Shown in pieces: positions 10,701 through 19,449 of a DNA stretch of 64,000 bases. Both the position numbers and the translations under genes were made by a program. Location: positions 388,572 through 452,571 of the forward strand of contig CAXAMN010027461.1 of NCBI GenBank assembly GCA_963970005.1. Reading direction: 5' to 3'. Within the stretch, counting starts at the first letter, position 1. Each line of letters begins with the position of its first letter. The notes beneath the pieces are model-generated. The model saw only the letters and a program-made list of their open reading frames with translations, made no database searches and was not told the origin of the DNA. The stretch comes from Durusdinium trenchii (taxonomy: Eukaryota; Sar; Dinophyceae; Suessiales; Symbiodiniaceae).

Positions 10701-11810
10701 CTATGAACTGCCAATCTTCCCAACCTGTCGACATGTCGTTGTTGGCCATGAGCAAAATTGTCTTTCGTAAAGGTGCCTGAGCTGCCTGCAAGTGTGGTTG
10801 TGGTTTGCGAGGGCGTTTGGCATCTTTGGCTGTCATGATCAAGCGAACATCCGCTTGAGCAGATTCTTGTGCTTTCCACTCTTTTGACACTTCGGAATCG
10901 GATGGCATGATGATCCATCCTCCAGCTGCACCAGATTCGTCGTACATTTCCAGGGGCAGTTCTGTCAAGTCTTGACCACTTGACCGGAAACAATGGTCCA
11001 TAGGCCTCTTTGCAACTGTCTTGTTCTAGCACGACGTCGTCTCAAAGCCCTCGGCTCATCTGATTGTCTCGGAGCAGCATGTTCCGAAACTTGTGCCAAT
11101 TCTTGTGGATGTAGATGAAAGACTGTGTTTCCTGTCCAGAAACGGTCGAGATCGCGTCCTCCATCCTGACGATCAGTCCAATCGTCGTCGAAAGAAAAAG
11201 TTTGCTCTTCACCAAGGTTGCTTCCATGGACTGTCCGCTTCGATGTCAAGCGATCCATCAGCACTGGTGCGTCAGTGCCATCCACTGGAAGAAACAATGC
11301 TCTCCGGGGCACTCGATGATGTCGGATCAACTGGCCTAGATCCTCACGAAGTTCCCAGCTGTCCTGAGCCTCTGTTAATTCCCCTGGAATCCGAGCTAAA
11401 GCATCATCCATCTCTGCATCTTCTGGTTCGGTGTCTACGACGGGCATAGCATGTTCTCCTCGCAGCTCTTTCAACACATATTGCATCTCCATCTCTTTGG
11501 TCACACCACGACAAATGGCTCTGCAAAGACCAATGGGGTATTCTGCCGCCTGTTTTGCGCGATTGCCCAAACTGTTGTTGCCGACAACCTGTTCACGCGC
11601 TCCTCTTGGACACGTGCACTGACGACAAATTTGATTCAGCAAAACCTCTGAGTTGCTCAACCAGCCTGTTCGTTTTCTCTCTGAAAGGCCACTGATCAAG
11701 TCTCGTTTGCCAAAACAACACTGGTCTCCCACTGCAAATTTGCCTCCAAAATATTGCAAAGGAGTTGTCAACAAACCATTGTACTTCCAAGCTAAAGAGG
11801 ATTGTGTATT
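10701..11810 (-). pseudogene. C-terminal half of methyltransferase-like domain and linker to integrase
   Basis: In the frame closed at 10965, the first ~100 codons carry the end of the methyltransferase-like module. Landmarks are a W-K segment near 11810, GDQCCFGKRD, KRTGWLSNSEVLLNQIC, a Cys-rich RQCTCPRGARE, and AKQAAEYPIGLCRAICRGV. This matches the usual tail (GDQC-G...TN...C..H...G...AA.YP..L) of a MTase-like family common in dinoflagellate retroelements; that assignment is from memory and not searched. The rest is acidic linker leading to integrase, continued in other frames to 10701. A frameshift or small deletion near 11810-11820 separates it from the N-terminal half. Confidence 0.65.
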
Positions 11811-13030
11811 TTTCTACTATATAAATAGAAACGACCATGCTCACACTGATAACGACAAACATCACGCACCAACCTCAATGTCTGCAAGCCAACTGTCTTT
11901 CGCAACTCTGCCCAAGCCACTTCCGGGTTCATGTTTGTCATGATCGACCAAATCCGGCAGTCAAATGCTATGAGGACAAGGAACGGTTTGCGCTTCACCA
12001 AAACATTCCACAACAGTTGTCGACCTGTCTTGCTGAGCAAGTCGTAACCGTCCGACCGATCAAGCACTTGCGAGCAGGTCCAGCCCCACTCGCTTGCTGC
12101 TACTCTCGTTGTCCCAAAGCGACCACCAAATGGTTCAAACAAACCTGTCGTTGTAAACCCTTCTGTAGCTGCTTGCTCTGCTAAGGAATATTCCCTACGG
12201 ATTGCAACCCATGTCCGGCTGTCTTCAACACGAAGACGGGTCATTGTCTTGGCCAACTCTTTTGCTCTGCGCAGCGAAATCTCCCCACGCTTGTCATCTG
12301 CTCGAATTCCACGGGGGCCAAAATGCGCCGAACAACTGAGCTCCAACTCGGGAGGCATGTTTGGTCTTGCTTCTGTAAACATGAGGGAATATGCAGCTTC
12401 CTGGCCCAAATAGACAAAAAGATCATCATTCGACGATTGACAAGATGGTGCGGTTTTCTGCTCTTTCAAAACTCCTGTCAACTTTTTGTCAAAAGCCACA
12501 CGTATTGCAAGATGCTTTGTTCCTGTTTCAACTAGCTCTAGATCCATCTGCAACTCTCCTACCCTCATGACCTTCTTCCTCATAAACAAAACAGCGTCCA
12601 AAGCTACCAATGAAGCAATGCTCAACAACAAAGGTGTAGTGCCTGTTGGAATCTCTGCTGATTGCACGAAACCCGGCCGGTTACCCAAGAAAATTGGGAT
12701 TTTCCACACCGGCGCTCTGGTGGTAGTTGTTGAACCGTCTGCAAAATGAAAAACCTTGGATTGTTTCGTCTCAACACACTCAAAACCTTCTGGTAATGTC
12801 TTGCTGTACTCAATGCGCCACTGCTTGGAACGCATACAGGATGTGCAAGCTGTGTCTACGAGTGCAAGTCTGGCTTCATTTATGCCCGAACCCTCTTTCA
12901 GCTGATGATGTGCCCTCATAGCGCTTTCCGCTCTAGTGTCAACCTTGATTTCCTCTTCTGTACCATCTTTGGCAACAAAAGCAAAAACATGTTCAACTGC
13001 TCTGTACAATGCTGAATTCATCTCTTCACG
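11792..13030 (-). pseudogene. Copia aspartic protease plus N-terminal half of methyltransferase-like domain
   Basis: The usable frame starts at about residue 139 of this 550-codon frame. The protease active site is LALVDTACTSC (Asp codon at 12856); FHFADGS and TPLLLSIASL follow as in retropepsins of this lineage. From about genomic 12145 a Rossmann-like module follows. Its motif I-like loop is GLFEPFGGRFGT and its motif IV-like strand is LVLIAFDCRIWSI, where C5-methyltransferases have Pro-Cys. Then LRLVRDVCRYQCEHGRFYL leads to the degraded equivalent of the family's E(H/N)P box. Because DC stands where PC is expected, catalysis is doubtful. The protease would mature the polyprotein; the role of the module is unknown. 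Confidence 0.7.
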
Positions 13031-13067
13031 CAGTCCCCCGTCGAACCCGGGGGTTCGGCTTGTCTCT

Positions 13068-13604
13068 TTACTCTGAACCGTATGGGAACCTCTTGGCTCC
13101 CGAGACACGGCCGTTGAGAATCTCCAAGCCGACGTCCGCAGTGCGTGTGAATGAGCACTTGGTGAGTAGGAATCGCTCACATGCGAAGAAGGGATTGCCG
13201 CTGACTCGGTTGCGGCGCAACACCATCTTTGCATTGCACTGATGACATACCAAAGCATCCAAAGGCACTCCCACTTCCAAATCAGCGACTGCGATCTCTC
13301 CCACAGCCTTCTGCTTCGGCGACATGCTTGCGATGGCCGCCTGGCCACGGGTGCGGACTCCCTCCGCGAGCTGACTCTGGAAATGATGTGGGGGTCTGTG
13401 GACTGGATGCTGCGGCTGCTGAACCTCGAAATATGCCACTGCAACCTGGCTTCCCTGTCGAATCCCCGGCTTCCTCCACCAAACGAATGAACTTCATAGC
13501 GCAGTTCTTCTTTGGGACTAGTTCTCCACTGAATAAGTTCTCAAGCCGGTCACGGAGGTCTTGCTTTGATCCCGATGTCTGAATACCTGACATAGCTCCT
13601 GTAG
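13068..13604 (-). pseudogene. SAP-like motif and topoisomerase-type zinc ribbon in copia polyprotein
   Basis: Two nucleic-acid-binding modules follow the zinc knuckle. A SAP-like helix pair runs LQELCQVF (codons 13604-13581), then after a frameshift GIQTSGSKQDLRDRLENLF (to about 13530); this fits the LxxLc...GxK.dLi.RL pattern of SAP domains. Downstream, VCHQCNAKMVLRRN...FFACERFLLTKCSFT (about 13247-13155) has C-x2-C-x18-C-x7-C, as in the C4 zinc ribbons at topoisomerase I C-termini. Both bind DNA in known proteins. Here they may help package or target the element; this is inference. Two frames are involved, so it is broken. Confidence 0.65.
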
Positions 13605-14366
13605 TTGAAATGCCTTCATGCTCAACAAATCTGAAGGCCGTGACTGCTTCAAGCTCTCCACCTCCATGGTCTCAACCTGGGCATGCACCGTTGGACGAAT
13701 GATCTCCTGAGATGCTGAAACCAAACGTCCCTGCGTCTGTGTTGAGGGTGCAGCTTCTGGCATGAAAGGAACCTGGTCACTGGGCATTGGTGGCACGCTA
13801 ATCTGCTCCCACTCCGACTTGGCATAGGTCGCTGGCTTCTTGCGACGATCATCTAACTCGGTGTAACCCGAGTCTTGGGGCATCTGACTCTCTTCCTCCG
13901 AATCGTGACCATGAACCATGTAGCTCATCTCCTCTGTCTCCATCACCAAATTCAACTCATCCTCATCAAAATCACCGAGGTTGAAAAAGGTGGGTACCGA
14001 TGAAACCATGTACGGTGACTTGCCACGACCTTTGGATTTGCCACTCTTCTTGCCCTTGCCTTTTCCCTTGCTCCGAGGTGGCCCTGAGGACCCACTGCGA
14101 GGACACGATGGGTCTCCGGCCCAATGACCGAATTTGTGGCACGCTGCACACTGACTACGGCTCTTCTCCTTGTCCACCAACTGCTGACGATCTTCCTGCA
14201 TGGGACTCTTGTAGAAGCCTCTGGACTTCTGAACTCCGCGAAACCGCTGTCTTGCCTCCTTCTTGTCCATGGCCACATAGGCCTCATAGATCTCTTGGTC
14301 ATCCTCAGCTCCACAATCTGATGCAAAGTCTAGCCCATCATCCTCTTCTTCCGCAATGGCCTTCAT
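13605..14366 (-). pseudogene. Copia nucleocapsid: zinc knuckle and Gly/Lys linker
   Basis: About 254 codons. An acidic start is followed by FRGVQKSRGFYK and a CCHC knuckle, C73-x2-C76-x4-H81-x6-C88 (CAACHKFGHWAGDPSC). The final spacing is x6 rather than the usual x4, a form I associate with dinoflagellate copia. Next is a KGKGKGKKSGKSKGRGKS basic linker that probably binds RNA, then an acidic Ser/Pro-rich region toward the SAP-like motif. The frame overlaps the preceding gag fragment by 4 bp (14363-14366), a likely frameshift point. It would package element RNA in virus-like particles. Confidence 0.8.
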
Positions 14367-14821
14367 GGCCTCTTCTGTCTCCCACTCATCTTCATCATAG
14401 TACTCCTCGGTTCATCCTCCTCCAAATCATGAACATGGTAACTCCTTTTGCCATGTCGGTGAGGTCGACGAAGATCTTGTTTCCAGCTCTGGCTCTTCTC
14501 GCTTTCATGCAGATCATGGAATGACACCCTGAGCGATTGCTCAATGCCTTTGCGCTCATAGGCATTCTTGTTTGCCAACAAAATCTGCCTCCGATCTAAC
14601 TGCGACAAGCCACAACCTTTCAACAAAAAATAACTCAACAAGTCTTCACTCATGGCCGAATGCTCATCTAAATCTTGTAAATCCTGCCATGCTTGGAGCT
14701 TGGTCCGGAGGTAGTGGTCGATGGGCTCTCCTCTCTTGCGAATTGTGCCTTCAAAAAACCTTCTTGATGATCGACTCTTTCTCAATGCTCTGCAACGCTG
14801 AGAGGATCTCCTTGTAGCCAT
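14363..14821 (-). pseudogene. Copia gag capsid, C-terminal part
   Basis: 152 codons of mostly helical, charged sequence. RRFFEGTIRKRGEPIDHYL is the conserved gag helix where RxGE/pLxxYl appears in copia capsids, followed by a leucine-rich stretch (LLSYFLLKGCGLSQLDRRQ). The first ~20 residues overlap the preceding gag fragment in another frame (14751-14821), so a frameshift separates them. It would form the capsid shell. Confidence 0.7.
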
Positions 14822-15135
14822 CGACCTTCTTGAGACGCTCTGGCTCCATCACCAGATGTTCCACTGCACGCCATGCCTCATCATGAAGCCCATTCACCAA
14901 CTTGAGAGCAAAACGCTTTTGCTTGTGCTCCAGGTCCTTCTTCTCTGCAGCTTCTGTGTCACCATCACCTTCTAGTGACCCAAGTGCAAACAAAACTCTG
15001 CGTCTATACTCCTTCATCAAATTTGGCTGAACTCCTGTAAAATGAGGCACTCCCTCCTTGTCAACGACGATCTCATTGTCCGACCAGAACTTCTTCGACG
15101 CCAGTGAACCATCTGCCACGGCTGGAGCCTTCCAG
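14751..15135 (-). pseudogene. Copia gag N-terminal part
   Basis: Follows the PBS. The signature is GVPHFTGVQPNLMKEYRRRVLFAL, split here as GVPHFTG and LMKEYRRRVLFAL, typical of dinoflagellate copia gag openings. KRFALKLVNGLHDEAWRAVEHL follows, an amphipathic capsid region. The frame is open without a stop from the U5 part of the LTR (from about 15335) through the PBS, so the true start is unclear; no convincing in-frame ATG sits between the PBS and the signature. Confidence 0.75.
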
Positions 15136-15136
15136 A

Positions 15137-15148
15137 GCTCCGCTACCA
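15137..15148 (-). promoter_or_regulatory. Primer-binding site (initiator-Met-tRNA type)
   Basis: One base inside the 5' LTR the minus strand reads TGGTAGCGGAGC. Its first eight bases equal the yeast Ty1 PBS (TGGTAGCG), which pairs with the 3' end of initiator Met tRNA. Position and sequence both fit a tRNA-primed copia element. It can also fold against U5 (see findings). Confidence 0.85.
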
Positions 15149-15149
15149 G

Positions 15150-15436
15150 TGCGAATGTGCAACTGGTAGCGAGCGGGCTCTCTTTTCCGCGGATGTGGGC
15201 TCGAAGTAAACACAAGTGAAACAAATGAATTCCTATGTGGTAAAAATGTCCCTGGATCTGTGTTCGTCTCTTGGTATGCTTCTTCGATTTGTGCTGTGTC
15301 ATCCCGAGCGGGCCGAACAACCTGTGGCCTATCAAGGCCTCTGTGTCGGGCCAGCCTGCAACGAATCAAATGGCAGCGGATTGTAAAATGAAGTGCTCTG
15401 CAAAGTCAAATGCTCTGAATACAAGGAAATCTCACA
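15150..15436 (-). repeat. 5' LTR of the copia element
   Basis: 287 bp, colinear with 6777-7063. It contains the element's promoter and U5 in principle; no promoter motif can be assigned. It is followed on the plus strand by ATTAG (15437-15441), the second target-site copy. Confidence 0.93.
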
Positions 15437-15441
15437 ATTAG

Positions 15442-17860
15442 CATTATAATATATTAGAAACAAGAGCACGTTACATTATACATGGAGGTCCCTCGTACAT
15501 AAATATATATATATATATACGTACTTCGAGAAAGGACTAGGTTGAACGAGAGGCAACAGGCTCCCCCAAGCACCAAGCTCCGAAGAATGATTCTCATCCA
15601 GGAGGGCACTGCACTATAGTGCCTTCCAAAACGAGAAGATGCACTTTTTCCAGCATTGAAGCCTTTCTTGCAAGACTTGAGGTCGCAGCAGGTGGCTATT
15701 CGGGCTGATGTTAGCACAAATAGGTTGCTCCTCTCGCGGATTCATACCGCACGGCCTAAGAAGACCAAACCAGAAGGACTGTGCGACTGTGCGATGTACA
15801 GAGGGGAGGAGCAAAACGGTTGGTTGATCTATTGAGATCTTCTGCTAAAGCTCTAATGGGTCAAGTTCAAAAAGAATGTATCTTCATTTTTCAAGCAGCT
15901 GGAGTCAAGGATTTACCAATTCTAAGATCAAATCTGAACAGCTGCAGGTCTTAGGAAGACGCGGAGTGTCTGTCAACACCACCCTGTGCCCAGCGGCAAA
16001 GCAGAAACACAGAACAACCAGCCATGGTTCTTGATTGCATGACTTTGAGTAACACAAATAGAACGTTCTGATGGTTTCTCTCGCAAAGACCCAGCCTCAT
16101 TTGCCTGATCTCGCCTGACACATAGCAAATCTCACCTCTGAGCTGCAGTTCGCCGGACAAGTATAAATGGCAGAACAAAAGACCCAAGAAAAGGAACGGC
16201 CCTTGGCCTCACGAACTGACAAAAGAAGAATTACCTTGGGATCACGGGTCTTACAGCCCTGCGCCGGCACCAACAGGATCCTGTTCAAGGGAATATATTT
16301 GGAGTATTGTGGCAGCTTTGATACACGCATTCGGCTGACAAGTCTAGACTTGTTCAAGAGGTCATTCATAAACCCACGGGACAAATGCTGAAGCCTTCCC
16401 GTCAGCATACCTTCAACTTGTGAGTGTCGTGCAACCCACATTTGCTTTGTCACCAAAAAAAGAAAGCTGCATTGGAGAAGCTATGCAGGTCAGCCATTGT
16501 GAAATTGTTTCGCACTGAGAGAGGAACGTTCTGGAAAGTCCCAAGAATTACCATAGGCCTCCAGCGCAGAACAGCGCCAAAACAAATTATACCACGCAAG
16601 CAATTGAGCTCCAAATCTACTGAAGACGCGGTTAGAAACATGCTGACACCCAAAGAAAAGAAATCATCTTGTGTGCAACATGTGTGTGGGTACACCTTAA
16701 GTCATAGGTGTCTTCGGAGCTTTACAAGGCGCAGGTTCGCTTGCGGACGGTTTTACTTCCTTCTGGTCCTTGGTTTCAGCTGGAACAAGCTACCAGCCCT
16801 TCGATTGGTATGAGCTCGGTAGACATTTATCATTCTTGGGTTTTGGAGCCTTGTAGAACCGCTTGATGATTACGGTTAGGCGCCGCTGCATCTTGTAGCT
16901 CTTTTTCGGGGGGTTTGGATTACTTGAGCATCTTCAGTGCTTGGGAAGTCAGTTGGTACGTACTGTATCTTGAGTGTGTATGAGTGTGGGTCTGTGTCCA
17001 TTCGTTTTTCCCTGGCATCATAATACTGGCTCGAAGCATCTGTCAGCACTGGCTCGGCAAGGTCCGCACTGACATTTCTCGCAACTTCTCCTTGTAGTCG
17101 TTGGAGTGAGGGTACCTGGTTTGGCTTGACATTATTCCCTGTCTTGGCTGCAAACCATGTATATATATATATACAGAAGTGGTTTTCATAGATGCGAGGG
17201 TTCAACAGTTTACAAAATCGACAAGTGCAGTAATTACAATAAATTCCTAATGTCGTGGTTCAATAGAGGTTTCTAGTTGAACTTGTTTACAAATGTACAT
17301 TGACGTGCAGTTCAATGGCGAGCCTTGCTATGTTGACTGCGATTGCAGTTGTTCGTTCTTGTCAAAACCAATGCAAGCAATAAGTCGAGGCACTTCCCAT
17401 GATGGACTGCAAGCAGTGAGCAAATCAGCGAGGTCTTTCCCGATGATCTGCACAGGATGATTGGATCGTCGGAATTAGACATTTATATATGTATATAAGT
17501 TGTTGAATGTAAAAACAATGTCTGCTTTGAACACCACGACGGGTTTGGGAAAATAAACCCTCTGCTCCAGAAAGTACGGGAATCAATTGTCCAGCCCATA
17601 GCCCAACCGTCACCGCTTGCTTCGGAAACAAAAGCGTGGATTTCGAGCACAACAAACGACTATGTTTTGGCAGCCAAAACATCAGTTTCGGCAACCAAAA
17701 CGTTTGTTTCGGCAATTCAAACATCTATATGCTGGGTGAGGAACATCAAGGTTCACATAGGAAACTCACATATTGGTTCCACCCCCATGATCCAGCCGAA
17801 ACCACATGGCCATACAATGACAATATTGCGATGTTGAAGACAAAGTTGTGACACCGATTT
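15442..17860. other. No recognisable gene
   Basis: Contains AT microsatellites near 15500-15520 and 17160-17175, and a short gcaaccaaaac repeat near 17660-17720. All frames are short and unrelated to known proteins. Confidence 0.5.
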
Positions 17861-17869
17861 CAATACCCT

Positions 17870-18060
17870 CAAGAAGCAACTGCTTGAAACTGTTTGGATT
17901 CTGTGGTTGCTGAAACAATTTGTTGGGTTACTGAAACAAGTTGTTTGTATTTGTTTGGTTGTTGAAACGCACATGGTGGTTGTTGAAACAGAGCTTCTGA
18001 AACGAGTAGCCACTGACGCGCGGTTGATGTAACGTGCAACTTGGTTGCTGAAACGCGTCA
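17870..18060. repeat. Short-period repeat with (ggtt)gctgaaac core
   Basis: ttgctgaaac, ttactgaaac and ttgttgaaac recur about seven times at irregular 17-50 bp spacing. Degenerate minisatellite. Confidence 0.65.
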
Positions 18061-18589
18061 GTGGTCACAATCTCCTCATTGCACAGCTGTTGCCCTGGTA
18101 TAGCTAAAGTACCCTTCTCACAGTCTCTTAACGCCAAGGAAAACTGTTGGATGAACTTCAAAGCCCCTTCATCTCCTCACCAAGGCTTGATCCACACTTC
18201 CTCCATCGGTCTCTTGACTGAGTTCGCCTCCCTCATGCACTTGATTTCATTCTCTAGCGCGTTCGGCAAATTCACTGTTATTTACGCTACGTTCACACCG
18301 CTCGAGATCTTCAAAGTGCATTTCGACTGCGCAAGCTCGCAGAATCTGCTGGGCCCAGCGCGAGCGGGTGCTTTCCTCGACTGCGCTCTCGTTGCGCTGG
18401 CGGGCACATTTTCGGACTTGGTGATTACCTTCGTGGCAGGCGCAAAAGAAACCTTGTGCTTTGGTGGTCCAAAGTCGACTTTTTGTGGATCGGAACAGTT
18501 CTACTTGAGACGGCGACGGTCTTCAGAGCACTCTGATTTCGCGGCAGGTGCACTGAATCGTGACCTTTGGACACGTGGTTCCTTTTGAA

Positions 18590-18850
18590 ATCGGGGGAAT
18601 CGAAAGCTGCGCTTTGGTATCTTGGTGTTAACTTGTTGTGAACGTTGAGGTGCAGATTTCATGGCAGGTGCAGCGTTTTGTGAACCTGGAAACGCAGGTT
18701 GAGTGGCAGGCGCAGTACTTTGTGAACCTCGAAGTGCAGGTTTCGTGGCACGATACACATTTCGCAGCAGGCGCAGAATAATTTGTTGAACGTGGAAGCG
18801 CAGACCTTGGCAGGGGCAGCAGAACCTCGAAGCGCTGACTTCGTGGCAAT
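18590..18850. repeat. 42-bp minisatellite
   Basis: The unit ggcaggtgcag...ttttgtgaacctggaa is repeated at 18664 and 18706 and, more degenerate, through 18850. Both strands give repetitive peptides only because of the periodicity. Confidence 0.75.
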
Positions 18851-18879
18851 CTCATACACGTGCTCTGACGCGCTCTTAT

Positions 18880-19440
18880 ATGCGACCTCTGGATCTCTAG
18901 ATCTCTATCTCTCTCTGGGCCTTTAGATCTTTCTAGACCTCTCTCTATCTCTGCACCTCTTGGTACCTCTGCGTCTCGGCCTCCAGACCTCTAGACCTCT
19001 AGATGTTTGCGCGTCTCTCGGAAACTTATATAGATCTTTCTATAGACTTCTAGACGACCCCCGAATAGGTCTCTCTTGATCTGGATCTCAAGACCTCACC
19101 TCTAGAACTATGTCTCTGGATGTGGGCCTGTAGACCTTTCTAGACCTCTAGATCTCTCTAGGTGTCTAGAACTCTGGACCTCTTCAAGACCTCTAGAACT
19201 CTAGATCTCTAGACCTCTCAAACTCAAGATCGCAGGCCTCTGGATCTAGAGCTCTTGACATCCTGGCTCTAGAATCTACAGTAGATCTTTCTGGGCCTTG
19301 GATCTCTCTGGATCTCAAGGCCCCTAGACCCCTGGATCTCTAGACCTCTACCATCTCTATATAGATCTCTCTGGAGCCCAATACGTCTAGATTTCTAGAC
19401 CTTCTGCTTCTACACCTCTAAACCTTAGACCTCTAGGGCA
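18880..19440. repeat. TCTAGA/AGATCT-rich simple array
   Basis: About 560 bp is built almost entirely from variants of gacctctagatctct. Tetramers CTAG and GATC dominate and the period is an irregular 8-15 bp. No gene. Confidence 0.9.
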
Positions 19441-19449
19441 ACACGGTTT

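Larger units (their letters stand above)
6777..15436 (-). mobile_element. Complete but degenerate Ty1/copia LTR retrotransposon with accessory domains
   Basis: The element is 8,660 bp between ATTAG target duplications, with 287-bp LTRs and transcription on the minus strand. Its PBS and polypurine tract are where they should be. The order of the remnants (gag, zinc knuckle, SAP-like motif, topoisomerase-type zinc ribbon, aspartic protease, methyltransferase-like domain, integrase, RT, RNase H) is the copia order, with integrase before RT, plus extra modules. The protein was probably one long polyprotein and is now broken by several frameshifts. The RT has lost its first palm segment. The LTRs differ at 8 of 287 positions by eye, implying moderately recent insertion. 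Confidence 0.93.
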
